Of a stretch of DNA of 64,000 bases, positions 22,588 to 34,131 are shown piece by piece. The notes below the pieces were generated by a model. The model was not told where the DNA came from. It saw only the letters and a list, made by a program, of their open reading frames with translations, and made no database searches. The stretch lies in the NCBI GenBank assembly GCA_000733355.1, contig JNVV01000003.1:1220999-1284998 (forward strand), in the 5' to 3' direction. Within the stretch, counting starts at the first letter, position 1. Each line of letters begins with the position of its first letter. Origin of the DNA: Falciphora oryzae. Its lineage: Eukaryota > Ascomycota > Sordariomycetes > Magnaporthales > Magnaporthaceae. The position numbers were made by a program, and so were the translations under genes.

Positions 22588-24614
22588 TTACAACAGGGCC
22601 GCGAACGCCAGCGTCAACGACACCACCGCCCCAAACACAGACCACCCGTCGCGCGGGCCGAGCGAGTTGATCGGAACCTGCGGGCGCGTGCCGTTGCCCG
22701 GAGTCGTCGAGTTGACTTTCCTGGGCGCCGATCCAGGCATGCTGGTCGCGGGCCTGGGTGCAGTGACGGTGCCACCGCCGCTGCCGCCGCCGCTGTTACT
22801 GGGAGCGCAGTTGGCGGCCGAGGACCCCGACAGGGCCCAGCTCGTGCCGCGGCTGACGCCGGGCTGGTTGAGCTCGACGACCACGCCGTTGGACAGCGGC
22901 GTCTCGATGGCCGGCAGCATCATGTCGAGCATCTCGCAGTTGGCCCGCTGCTCGGCGTCCATCGTCTCCATGCCCATATTGGTCGTCTCGAACCGCAGGC
23001 GCTCGCGCGCGTCCGGGCCCGTCCAGGGCTTCCACTCGGGCGTCCCCGCCATGCGGAACTTGTTGGGGTCGAGCGAGCGCACGAACGAGGCCCAGTAGGC
23101 CATGGTGATGGGCACGATGGCCTTGTTGTTGGTGAAGTAGCTCTTGGGCGGCGCGCCGTCAGTGTTATTGGGGCCGAATACGGCATTGAGCTCGACCGTG
23201 TGGTAGGCGCCGAACCCGAGCCGCTCCTGCTCCTCGTCCCGCACCGCGAACCGGTAGTTCCACGTCTTGACGCCGTCCCTGGCCTGGGCGTTCTGCACCC
23301 GCGCCGTGATGCAGTTCTCCCTAAAGTCGGCGAACCCGACCGACATCTGCCGCCACAGCGGGCCCGCGCCGACCGACTTGCCGTTCGCGTCCACCGCCTT
23401 GGTGAAGTCGGGCTGCTTCTTTTGCAGGTACACCTTGTCCAGCAGCGCGAGACTCGCGTTGCTCAGCGCGCCGAACGCCTGGCTGTTGTAGAACTTGAGG
23501 ACCTGCTCCGTCGTGTTGAGTTCCTTAGGCACACTCTTGGTCCCCTCGTCGGCGCACGACCCGACGATGGTGGGCACCTTGAGGTACAGTCCCTGGTCGA
23601 AGCGCGCCAGGCTGGGGTTCTTGATCAGGTCGCCGTCAAAGCCCGGGTTGAACTGGCAGTCCTCGGCTTGCAGCGCCGACGAGTTCGCCGATCGGAGGCA
23701 GGCAAGGGTGTCGGTCGCGGTGGTGCACTTGGTCGCGTTCAGGAGGCACGTGTACTGCTCTTGGCCCTGCTCGATCGTGCGGATGGTGGCCACCGACGTC
23801 GACTCGAGGATGGCGCCCTTGATCAGCGTAGTCTTCGGGTCCTCGCCTGCCCAAGCCGCGAGCAGGAGCTGGACTGCGGTCGCTCCGGCCGAGTCTCCCA
23901 CGGCGACGATCTGGTCGGGATCGCCTCCGAACTTGGCCACGTGCTGCTTCAGCCACTTGGCGGCTTGGATCATGTCCTTGAGGCCATTGTTCAAGCTGGC
24001 GCCCGCTTTCACCTCCTTGCTCTGCAGAAACCCAAATGCGCCGACTCGGTAGTTTATCTGTGCCACGACGATGTTGCCGAACGCGGCCAGGTCGCTGCCG
24101 TTGAAGTTGGCGTTGGAGTTTGACTGGAAGCCTCCGCCCTGCAGCTGGTACATAACTCCCAGCTTGGAGGTAGCTGTCGCGTTGGTCGGGGCAAAAATGT
24201 TGATAAACAGACAGTCCTCGGCCACGGTGAAACGCTTGTTGGGCTTGTTGGTGAAGTCGGACGCGGCCCTGGGCAGGCATATGGGACGGAACTATGGCGG
24301 CCGCATGTCAGCGATGCTTGACGGCGATTGCAGGAGCGAGTTCCCTTCACTGTTGACCACCTTACCTTGCTAGCATCTTCGACAGTCCCGTTTGCAGGAG
24401 GAGGATCTATGGGCGCGGCAAAGCGCAAAGGTCCCAGAGGAGGAGCCGCATATCGAACACCAAGCCACCGTGTGGCGCCGCCCGACTCTGCCACACCTTG
24501 AACTTTGGTGTACCCCAGGTCAACCAAGGAGTTGACCGCTTGGACCGGATGCCAGGCGGCGAGAGAAAGGAAAGAGACCAAGATCCCTGAGCACCGCATT
24601 TTGCAACCAGGCAT
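22588..24614 (-). CDS. type-B carboxylesterase (COesterase family), secreted and probably GPI-anchored
   Basis: Two exons (24614-24366 and 24291-22588, phase 0) give 650 aa. After a signal peptide (ILVSFLSLAAWHPVQA) the alpha/beta-hydrolase domain shows the family's landmarks: WLGVRYAAPPLGPLRF, EDCLFINIFAP, oxyanion-hole QLQGGGF, the nucleophile elbow AVGDSAGA (Ser near residue 217), ADEGT with the acidic residue, and the His in GFGAYHTVELN. The elbow is GDSAG rather than the more common GESAG. It should hydrolyse carboxylic esters at the cell surface or wall; the substrate is unknown. The C-terminus has a Gly/Ser-Pro linker, then a polar stretch and a terminal hydrophobic segment (FGAVVSLTLAFAALL), the layout of a GPI attachment signal. 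A second Met five residues in (24599) could also be the start. Confidence 0.92.
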
Positions 24615-26463
24615 GCGACGAAAAGAAGGAAAGAAAAAAAAAAAGGAAAGAGGAAAAAGAGCAGATATTGAAAGAAGAGAATGGATGAAAAGGAGCGGAT
24701 CGATCTGGAGAGAGACCAGACGAAAAAAAGACAGCAACAAGCCGTAACTTTTAAGAGGCAGATGCGCGCAACACGTCTCACCTTGACGCGGAGAGCCGGG
24801 GCTTGCCTGCTTGCTCGGCACTAAATAAGGTTCGTCTGAAGACCCAACGGGTGGGTTCCAAAGTCGGCGCACCCCGTCCCCCTCGCCAGCGGCACGCAAC
24901 CAGTCTCAATGGCATCTCCATCTTTTTTTCCCCTGGGAACCCGACCATCCGGCCGCCTCTTCCCTGCCTGACCTGTGAGGGGGGCAATACGCCTCGGTTT
25001 CACGGCCGTTTTAGCTGAATTATATCTTTTGACTTTTTTTTTTTTTTTTTTTTTTTTTTTCCTATGAGAGGATCTGACCTTGCTGCCCTCCCGCGCCGTC
25101 CCAGTGGAAAGGGTCGAACGGTTTGGCTGCAATTGGCAAAAAGCGGAGGAGGCCACCACCAAATAGAGCCCTTACTCGCCCGGCCTGGACCGAGAGAGAT
25201 CATGGGGAGCTCGGGGCATTTTACCCGCACCGCACGGCCCAGAGAAACATGATGAAAATCCAAACCTTTTCCTAACCAGATTAGCAGGAGGAGCTCACGT
25301 AACTAGCATCAGGTCATGTCCACCATTCGGCTCCTTCGCTAAGGTTGTCTGTCTCGGTGGGCGGGGTTCTATCATGGCCAGTGAGTGTTTGGGTTCGTCA
25401 AAGACGTCCATGAGGCGGAGAAACATACAAACTCTTTGCCAGATGCGTCAAGGAGCCGACGCGGCTGGGGGCCGTCAGCACCATATTTTGACATGACGCG
25501 AGGTCTTGGCAGTCGCAGGCGCCAAAAAGCCAATTGAAAGCCTCTGGTCGCGCGGCAAAACCTGAGTCGGGGCCAAAATGCAAAAAATCTGCCAGGGGCT
25601 GCCGTCCCGTCTCCCCCTGTCCCTGCCGTTGGGAACGTTTGTGCAATGCTGCACGTGAACCCCCAGCCCAGCAGCGAGCAGCCACTCTGGCCCATGGATT
25701 CTGTGCCTTTGTCCAGCCAGAGACGCCACGATTGACGGCTTGGCCCACGATAACCACGACGTCAAAGTCAACACAGCGGCAATTCCGGCCATGCGGTGCT
25801 TTCGTCGCGCAGGTGGCGGATTCTGGAGAAATGGACCGAAACAACTCAAGACGGGCTTAGTTGCTATTTTATCGCTCCACTCGTGTCAGTGCATGGCACC
25901 AGCCCGTCTTGCTAAATGTAAGCTGGGTGAGGCTTGGTAGAGGAACAACGGCAGTTCCAATATCCATGGCGATCCCCTTCGTCTTGCAGTATCTTGTATA
26001 ATGTTGCTGATTGCGCCGGCCATCGCGTCTTGCCTCTCACCAGAAGGACAGCCGCGAGAGTCGTTGCATGTGACTTCGCGTGGGAGGAGATTGCCCGCTT
26101 GCATGCTCGCGCGCTCTCCGAACCTATAATTACTGGAGTAAATCCTCAGTATTCTTGGTTGCAGAGGGACCTGACTCCCCGATACCTCGGAAGCTTGTCC
26201 ACCAGCCACTCTGCCGCATCCAATATGAGTACCACCTTACCCACCTCGCTTTCCTCCGAGCCCATGGTGACATTATTTATAGCCCAGGTTCCAATCACCT
26301 CCAGTGGGAATATTCTGAATGGACAAAGAGAGGGCTGTTGTCCACCGACAATAACACGTCAGAATTGCAGGGGCTGTCTGCAAAGGAGAGGATGAATAAA
26401 AACTGCAGCACCAAGACAAAGAAGAGAGCTTGGGTCTAAAATGTGAGGCAGTGGAGAGCTTAG
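24615..26463. other. intergenic with homopolymer tract
   Basis: About 1.8 kb. A run of about 25 T occurs near 25037-25061 (poly-A on the minus strand) with purine-rich sequence nearby. No gene was recognised. Confidence 0.45.
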
Positions 26464-26545
26464 GACTGGAGTGGCTCAGTGCACTGATTAGGTAACCCTC
26501 TAAGCACGTAAGTTAGTCACGTGTTCAGTCCCTCAGCGATTTTTG
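26464..26545 (+). repeat. tRNA-like Pol III promoter segment, possible SINE
   Basis: The segment carries TGGCTCAGTGC, which fits an A-box (TRGYNNARNNGG-like), and 50-60 nt further GTGTTCAGTCCC, which resembles a B-box, followed by a T run. The order and spacing are those of a tRNA gene, but no clean acceptor stem or anticodon arm can be drawn, so this is more likely a tRNA-derived short interspersed element or a tRNA relic. No second copy was seen in the window. Confidence 0.35.
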
Positions 26546-27044
26546 GGAAAATCTGTCAGATCCTGCCAGACCGAGGTAGATCAATCAACAATCACGAATT
26601 TAGGCCCTTGGGCCGGAGAACCCTCATTGCATCAGTATTTAGCCCTTTTTGGTTTTGGGCTCTTTTTAGGGCCACTGTCCAAGATTGGATTTGGCCTCAG
26701 AAAAACAAAGTCGAGCGCTGTGTATCACGTTGAAGGGGATAGCCAAGAAATAGGTCGGCAAATTGAAGCCAGATTTTTTCTTTTTACAACTAACAACAAC
26801 AAATATCTCCTTCCTGGAATCGCTTCGTGGTATTGTATGGCAGGATGCTACTACTAAAACAAGGGGCTCGTAGAATAAGGAAATGCTCATGTCGGCGGAG
26901 CGAGGGAAGCCAATGCCGTTCCCTTGACTAAACAAAATAAACGCCCAAAATCTAGCAACCGACTAGAATAAGAAACCCAAGCCAGGACGCCGTGGTATCC
27001 GAAGAGAAGTGGATTGTATTTTGTTATGTGCTACTCTAGGCCCT
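26546..27044. other. intergenic, possible SINE body and 3' UTR
   Basis: AT-richer sequence following the tRNA-like segment and running to the 3' end of the minus-strand gene at 27045. No ORF of note. Confidence 0.35.
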
Positions 27045-28981
27045 CTAGGCCACGAAGCGCTTTCCAACAACACCGTCCCGACGCTGCAGGGACTCGGACA
27101 TGGCGGGGGCAGGCTCGGCGGGGAAGCCCTGGGCGCGGGTGGCGCCGCCGGCCTGGGCGAAGCTGGTCATGAGGGACCAGACGGCGAGGGGAGCGCTGCC
27201 GCTGGTGCCCGTCTTCTGGCGATCAACCATGGCGGACAGCTCGGCCATGGAGATGGTCACGGTGCTGCCGGCGTTGGCATCCTGGCGCTTGGCGATGTAG
27301 CCGGGGGCCATCGGGACCTTGCCGACGTCGGCCATGGGCATGGTGCTGAGGCCGAGCTTGGGGGCAGAGCCGTCGGCGCCGATGGTGCCCATGCGGGCAG
27401 GGGCGGGGGCGGAGGCAGCAGGAGCGGCAGGAGCGGCAGCAGGAGCCGAGGCAGCAGGGGCGGAGGCAGCAGGGGCAGCGGGCTGCTGAGGAGCCGGGGT
27501 CGCAGGCCGCTGGGGGGCGGGCTGCTGGGGGGCAGGCTGCTGGGGGGCAGGCTGTTGGGGAGCGGGAGCGGCAGCACCGCCACCAGCACCGCCACGGGCC
27601 ACCGTGATGATGAACTCGCCGTCCAGAGAGGCGACGGGAACAGCGATGCGCATGTTGCGCTGGTCGAGCTGAACCTGCTGGTTGATCTGAGCAAAGGTGG
27701 GGTTGAGGAGAAGCTGGTTGCCAAGGTTGAGGTTGTTGTTGTTGTTCTGGTTGTTGCCGCCCTGGTTGCCGCGGTTGCCGCCGTTCTGGTTGTTACCGCC
27801 GCGGTTCTGGTCACGGTTCTGGCGCCTGCCGATGCGGTTGTTGGGAAGGCCGACGTTACCGGCCACGTTGGGCTGGAACTGAACACCACGCTGGGCAATG
27901 CCAACGGCAACGCCCTCATTGGCCTGGATGCCCATCTGAGCAGCCATGGCCAGCAGACGCTCAGGGTTCACTGAAGAGGGTTCCCGTTAGCTGATGATTA
28001 CCATGTCTTTCAGGGGTGCTTGTAATGCTAGCATGTGGGACTTACGAGGCATCTGCACGACGGCAACCATGTTGTTCAGGTCAGGGCTGAGTCCACCCAC
28101 GCTGGTCTGGACGAGGTAGCGGAAGTTGTCTGTAGAGCGCGTTGTTAGCGACCGGTCGCAAGCGGGAGAAGGCACATCGAGAAGTGTTGGTGTAACTTAC
28201 TGATGGGCTGAACACCACCAACAAGTTGGTTGGCGCTGACACCGTTGACGACATCGGTGGCAATGGTCATGGGCTGGTTGGTCCTGATGGACAGGCGGAA
28301 ACCATCCGCGAACTCGACCTCCTGGATGCCACCGCCCTCGATCCTGACCTGGTTGGCGTTGCCCTGGCCGAACTGGGTGAGAACGACGCTGGTCTCGGCC
28401 GTCTGGCGGCCAACGACCATGAACTCGCCGTCAACCTTGTTCAGCTTGACCATGCGAACGGTGTTGTCGGTACTGGAGAGTATTGATTTGTTAGTACGCA
28501 TATCCTAGGAGTGTCATGCGTGGGTGGGTTTTACTCACGTGTTGACCGACTTGATGTCCTCCTGAACGATCCAGGCCTGGCGGTCCGAGGACAGCATCGC
28601 GACGAAGGTGTTCTCGGGCGAGATCCTGGCGGCCGCCAGCAGGGCAGGGTCGATGGGAAGCTCGATCTGGCCGCCGACCAGGTCGATGGCCCTGTTGGTC
28701 TGGATGTTGAGCGAGTTCTTGCTGAGCTGGACGAAGGGCTGGCCGGTGGAGCCGACGACGTGACTGGCAGCGAGGGGGTTCGGGTTCTGGTTGGCGATGA
28801 GCTGCTGCTGGTTCTGCGAGAAGGTCTCGATCTTGGAGCCGTCGGGGAAGACGAGCTGGTTCAGCTGCATGTCACCGTTGATGTTGACAACCTGGTTGAA
28901 CTGGACCCTCTGCTGCTGGGCAGCAGCCAGGGTGGCGAGCCACAGCGAGAGGCCGCCGAGAGAGAATACTGAAGAAACCAT
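27045..28981 (-). CDS. secreted protein of unknown function with Asn-rich and Pro/Gln/Ala-rich repeats
   Basis: Four exons (28981-28539, 28472-28201, 28129-28046, 27970-27045), phases consistent, give 574 aa. A signal peptide (LSLWLATLAAAQ) precedes two similar globular segments of ~110 residues: the first with VVNINGDMQLNQLVFPDGSK and RAIDLVGGQIELPID, the second with VRIEGGGIQEVEFADGF. The repeated use of beta-strand-like motifs suggests two or three copies of one beta-rich domain; a third weak copy may start at NMRIAVPVASLDGEFIITVA. Between them lies an Asn/Gly/Gln-rich stretch (GGNNQNNNNNLNLGN), and after them APQQPAPQQP repeats and Ala/Pro runs. The C-terminus is KR-rich with a possible dibasic processing site (LQRRDGVVGKRF). 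No Cys-rich or catalytic motif is seen. It is probably an extracellular or wall protein; the family name is not recognised. Confidence 0.78.
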
Positions 28982-30543
28982 CGTGAGGGTCTAGAGAGTG
29001 TCGGCCACCTGGGCAGATTATGTTAATGGAAGGAGTGGGTGGGGTATTAAGAAGATAATATGAAAGTGGTATCAAAAAAGGAGTGATGATACGAATGAAA
29101 GACAGACACGGTGGGCCGGCCGTGAGGAAGAAAAGAATAGCTCCAGGCTCGCGATGATCACCAAACAATAGCGATGGTGAGCAAACACAAACCCAAGTGG
29201 CGATGGGACGGGGGCGCGCCCATTGTTATATCACGGGGGGGTCTCAAAGCGAGGCAGCCATCGTGAGCCACAGAAGGGGCACCTCGGAAGCCCGGGAAGT
29301 CGAGCCAAGGAGTGCTCGGGCTCGTCAAGTTCCGGGACGTGGATCACGGAGCAGCGGAGTCCAATCGCATGTAACCATGGCCGAGTTCGTCGAGCAGAGG
29401 TGGGTGGAGGTGGCGAGGCTCTGCGTGTGCCTTCCCCATGCCCTAGTCGGTATAAATTTTTGGTACCCGTCGTTGCTGGTCTCTCTGTGGCCTAGCGTGC
29501 TGCCTCCCCTGCCAGTGCCAAGAAAACCACTTACCAGACTCCCAGGCAGAGGTAGCCACCGCCCGGGGCCAGGGCCAGAGCCTCAGCGGCTGGTGAGTCC
29601 ACTGGGAGCCCAACGTGGACGGGGGCAAACGGCCGGAGGGTCCCAGATCCGATGGAGCCCTGTCAGGGCCTCGCTAGGAGGCCATCACAGCGTGACGTGA
29701 CGTCGGGCGAGGCGCCCAAAGAATGCGTGCCCCGCCGCCGCCGCCCACTGGGGCAAAACTGGATGGGGAGACGGAGGAGGTGCAGGCAGGCTGTTTGACC
29801 TTGTGGTTTCGGATCCTCGAGGCTGCGGGGACAGCCAAGGGCAGCGGACGAGATGATCAGATGAGGGGTCCCTGGCGGGGATGCCCATAGCTGCGGATCC
29901 CTTATTGGCACAGGCGGGTGGGCCGCTAGACCAGATGCGGCAGGGGCCCACGCGTCCACTGCCAGAAGCGGCACGCCTGGTGCCGCCTCACGCTGAGCTG
30001 ACGGCTGTCTGGTCTGTGCCAAGGAGGCTTTCGCGAACAATTCGTCGAATCGCGCGTAGGGCAAGCGTCGCATGTGCCTGGCGAGCCACAGCCGAGTCAA
30101 CAGATATTGGATGACAGCGTGGGCGGCGGTGGATGCAGAGGGGAGCACGCTGCTGGCCGATGATGGGCTTTGCACTACTGACAGACGAAATTCCCATGTC
30201 GTCTCGCGAGAAAGGTCGGACAAACACAAACAAACATGTCCACAAGTGGCGACGGCTTCGCCCGCTCCACGCAGCCTCATCTGCATGCGACTTGAGATCT
30301 AGGTCCAGACCAGAATAGCTCCGTGGTATCGAGATGGCATCCTCCGTGCACATCTCCACGTCGCCCACCACCCTACTGCCGTCTGTGACCCCGATCCCGC
30401 CCTTCCATCAATATCACCGTAGCTACGGAGCCTATCTCCATCTCGATTTCTCTCCTTCCTTGTCGGCCCTCGTTTTTAAGGTCTCGGGCCGTCTCTTAAA
30501 CGCAAGATATCACAGGCTCCGACACGCATAGCCACCGGCGTCT
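28982..30543. other. intergenic, no gene recognised
   Basis: Contains the promoter of the gene at 28981 on the minus strand. ORFs here lack motifs. Confidence 0.45.
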
Positions 30544-30639
30544 AAGCATTTGGAGTGTGACATATAGGCAGACATGCCCAGCCAACAAGCATTTGGAGTG
30601 TGACATATAGGCAGACATGCCCAGCCAACAAGCATTCGG
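30544..30639. repeat. 43-bp tandem repeat, about 2.2 copies
   Basis: The unit begins AAGCATTTGGAGTGTGACAT. The second copy starts at 30587 and is identical; a third partial copy starts at 30630 and ends after about 10 nt. This is a recent local duplication. Confidence 0.9.
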
Positions 30640-33135
30640 ATACTAGGTACCGGTTAACCGCTGGGCGCCGCTGGGCACGGATCTTGCGTCTCCGCGCTTG
30701 CTCTACGATCCCGACCAGGAAAAGGGAAGAAAAACGGGTTGACAACGAGCAGTAGCGAACGAACACATCGGATGCCCCGTCCCGCAGCATTTGCCGAGCT
30801 TAACCACCGTTTTACCTGCTGCCCAGAGCTCGCATTAAGGTTGGGGGGAAGCATAACGGCTAGCAAGCGGAGATATGGGCTGGTGGTGGAGGAGGGGCGG
30901 AGAGAGACCAGAGGCCAGCCACGGCTCGCGAAGGGGTCGTGGTCTGCAGCTGTATCCCGACGTGCGACGACTCGTCCGGTCATGATGTTAGGCATGTTTG
31001 GTGTCAGGATCCACCCTGGGCGCCACACCATTGCCCCCTCGAGGGCGGTTCTCGCAGCGTGATGGAGGCCAGTAATGAGCTGCGTCAGGGGTCGAGCTTC
31101 TTGGCGTTGGCTGCTCTTGGCACACCAGACGTTTCCGCAGTCAATGCATTGTGTCGGCAGCGAGACACTTGACCGCCAGGAGGCCAGCCAGCCTTGTGTC
31201 TGGTGTGCACGCGGTGAGCGACGGTTGCGGCTAGTCGCTGAAGCAACGTTATCATGTCGTCGCCGCAGATAGATAGCCGGTTCATGGCCAGATCAAAGCT
31301 TACAACGGACGGGAGTCATGCGTCCCGTGCGTGTTTTCTCAATGCCTTCTGCCTTTGCGTGGCATTCTACTGAACCGTGCGCGTTGCCAGGTTCAGGTTG
31401 TCGAACCAACCGGGATTTGCCGTGTCTCTGGGGCTCGCCAATCACGGCGGTCGATCGGTCGGGCATTTGATTCGAGCGGCGGATTGACGGTCGACTTGCA
31501 GATTGCTCAGTGATCTCAGTTCACCGCATGCCGATCCAGTGCACGGCCCCAGCCGCCGCCGCCGTCATCGCCTGTCAGTGCCCTGCGTGATCAGGATTGA
31601 TGATCGCACGTCTGCCAAAGATCACCACCTCCCAGCTCAACAATACCCTTCACGATATGATCGGCCGCGCATCCATCACTGACATTGGCACATCACCCGA
31701 AAAATTGTGCGCCGTGGTTTTGTTCGGCTTGTTTGGTGAGAAACCCAAGCACTCTGGCGATGGGGCCAACATGACAGCACAAGAGGCGGCACACAAAAGA
31801 ACCAGACCAGACTTGAAGCCTGCGTGCAAACCGATAAAACACGGGGCCTCAATGCGCACAGACGCACCGCCCGCCCACCCACACCACTCGTCCATGGCCA
31901 CTGTCCGCAGGCAGAAAACGTCCGACTCGAGGCCACCATGACTGACAATAAGAATCGGGCCTGAAACAATCCAAACACGTCTCCACCTCAGGTCCCCCCC
32001 TGCCCCCCTCCCCTCGCTCCCCTGGCGCCCGAGCCTCGCCGATGGAGATAATACCACCATAGGTCGGATAGGACGGCGCAAGATTTTGACTCCAGGCCTG
32101 GCAAAAAGCAAAAGCGCCACCAAGAGTACTCTGTACGTCTGCTGCGTAGAAACAAAAAGCCGTCAAAGCTCGCCAAGCACATGTCAGCGTTCCTGCTATA
32201 CCACACAAAGTATTGCTAGGCACAGACGCCGAGCAAGGCCAATCCGAGTTGACAATAATGCCTCAGGTTGGCGCAAGTCAGATATGTAGGACGGTCGTTG
32301 GCACAAGCACCAGCGGCGGCTGCGCACCGCAGTAGATGCTCACGCTTTCTCGCTGGCCCCGAGGTTCTTCCCGTGAGGTGCTCGCTGACCAACCGACACG
32401 AGTCTGGCCTCATCCGTCGCTGTCCTACCATCTTCAGCCAATCTTGCCTCTTCGTCTGGTCCGAAATACTCGTGTGCCTCGCCTGCCAAGTCTGTGGGGA
32501 TAGCCTCGCGCGACCCAGCCGACGTCGGTCATGTGCAACTGAGTTCGGTTAGACTTCGATTCAGTGCTCTGCGGTATTTTACTTTGTTTGTGCGATCCTT
32601 TCTGGCCGTTGGGATCGTGCTTCAGCCCTCGCTGTTCAGACCAACCTAGCTCTAGGCCGAGATGGATGCATGCATTTTGCCAGCCCGCTTGCCGCCGCCG
32701 TTTTTGCTGCGCGCGCGCATCAGGAGGCAGTCGGCCGATGATTATATCTATGCAGCCGACTTGCCACCGTTAGCCCTGCATGTTCGGTCATCATCCACAG
32801 CGGTTGATCCCATCGTCTCTTCAGCTCGACTGTTCTTTATATCTCATTAATCCCAGACTTCCATCCATTTTCCGGATATCTTCGTACTCGTTCAAGCCAA
32901 CACACACACACCACTCTCTCTTTGGTCACACGGGGGCGCGAGGCTTCGCGGTTGACCACATCTAGCTACTTTGTTTCGTGTTTAGCGCAACAGTCTCTTT
33001 ATATCAGCTTTATAACTTTCGGGAGAATAGCCTAGATAAACACAACTGACTGTGTTGACCCACCAGCTTGTTTTTCGCTTCTGGAGCCAACAAACAGACC
33101 CACCCACCTTTCACTCGTTTCCTGCTCCGGTCATT
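30640..33135. other. long intergenic region, no gene recognised
   Basis: About 2.5 kb. Antiparallel ORFs up to ~157 aa lack motifs. The right end (CT-rich, two TTATAT-like elements near 32833 and 32999) is the likely promoter and leader of the gene at 33136. Confidence 0.45.
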
Positions 33136-34131
33136 ATGAAGTGCTTTGCGTGCCGCATCTTTGTGCTCCTTGTCGCCCTTCTTCCGCTCTTCGCCCTCGC
33201 TCTGCCGGCGGACCCACCCAGCCAGCAGAGTAACAGTGGCACCGGCAATGGCGGACAGAACCGCGGCCAGGGCACTGGCCAGGGCGGTAACGGTCAGGGC
33301 AACGGCCAAGGCACTGGGCAGGGTCCCGGTCAAGGAACCGGTCAAGGAACTGGCCAGGGCAACGGCCGGGGCAGCAGCCCAGGCAGCCCCAGCACAAATG
33401 GCGCCTCGGCACAGCAGCAGCTCAACGCCGTGAACGCCTGGCGGGCCGACACGGGCAAGGTGTCGCACTTCCTGGACACGGCCACGACCTTCACGGGGCA
33501 GGAGTACACGCGGCAGGCGCAGATCGCGCTCGACGCCGAGCTGGACGAGCTCACCCACAAGAAGGTCCTGGACCAGGCCATCGGCACCGAGCCGCGGGTC
33601 CAGGCGGCCAGCAACGTGCTGGCGACCCAGGGCTTCTTCCAGCAGGTCGTCGGCGTGCTGCGCCGCATGGTCCAGAACGGCCCCGCCACGGCCGCGCAGG
33701 ACGTCGACACCATCAACCGGAACCGCTGCGTCAACGTTCTGCCCAACATCGACGCCTACTTCTCCGCCGCCGGCGAGCCCCAGCTCAAGGCCATCCGCCC
33801 CGCGGCCTGCGCCCAGGTGCCGGGCGCGCCCGAGGCCGGCGGCCGCGCGGGAGCCGGCAACGGCAACACCCAGCCCTCGCGGGGTGGTAGTGGTGGTCCC
33901 GGAGCCGGCAATGTCCTGCCTCCGCCACCCCCGGCTGCGGCACCTCCCCCACCCCCGGCTGCGGTACCTCCTCCGCCTGTCGGGGGGCCACCCCGGGGTG
34001 TGGCGCCGCCTCCGCCTCCGGTCGGCGGGCCTATCCGCGAGGGCAAGGGCAAGGCCGCAAAGGGCAAAGGCAAGGCCGCAAAGGCGAAGGCCCGCCGCGT
34101 GGCCGCTGTCGAGGCCAAGCTCCACGTCTAG
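33136..34131 (+). CDS. secreted Gly/Gln-repeat and Pro-rich protein of unknown function
   Basis: A single exon of 331 aa. The start is the Met of MKCFACRIFVLLVALLPLFALALP, a clear signal peptide; an in-frame Met 28 codons upstream would bury it. Residues ~33-80 are built of GQGTGQGNGQ-type repeats with almost no other residues. A globular helical middle (~95-225) reads QLNAVNAWRADTGKVSHFLD and continues with FTGQEYTRQAQIALDAELDE and a pair of Cys (NRNRCVNVLPN, RPAACAQVPG). It ends with GNGN, polyproline runs (PPPPPAAAPPPPP) and a Lys/Ala-rich tail (GKGKAAKGKGKAAKAKARR). It is probably an extracellular matrix or wall protein. The middle resembles uncharacterised secreted ascomycete proteins in style, but no family is claimed. 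Confidence 0.8.
   Translation: MKCFACRIFVLLVALLPLFALALPADPPSQQSNSGTGNGGQNRGQGTGQGGNGQGNGQGTGQGPGQGTGQGTGQGNGRGSSPGSPSTNGASAQQQLNAVNAWRADTGKVSHFLDTATTFTGQEYTRQAQIALDAELDELTHKKVLDQAIGTEPRVQAASNVLATQGFFQQVVGVLRRMVQNGPATAAQDVDTINRNRCVNVLPNIDAYFSAAGEPQLKAIRPAACAQVPGAPEAGGRAGAGNGNTQPSRGGSGGPGAGNVLPPPPPAAAPPPPPAAVPPPPVGGPPRGVAPPPPPVGGPIREGKGKAAKGKGKAAKAKARRVAAVEAKLHV

Noticed and set aside
23200..24123. 307-codon plus-strand ORF over the carboxylesterase
   Set aside because: Antisense shadow of the hydrolase domain.
27009..27974. 321-codon Gly-rich plus-strand ORF
   Set aside because: Antisense of the Pro/Ala/Gln repeats of the secreted protein; low complexity explains its length.
30544..30639. 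CRISPR-like direct repeats
   Set aside because: The repeats are head-to-tail with no spacers, in a fungal genome; it is a simple tandem duplication.
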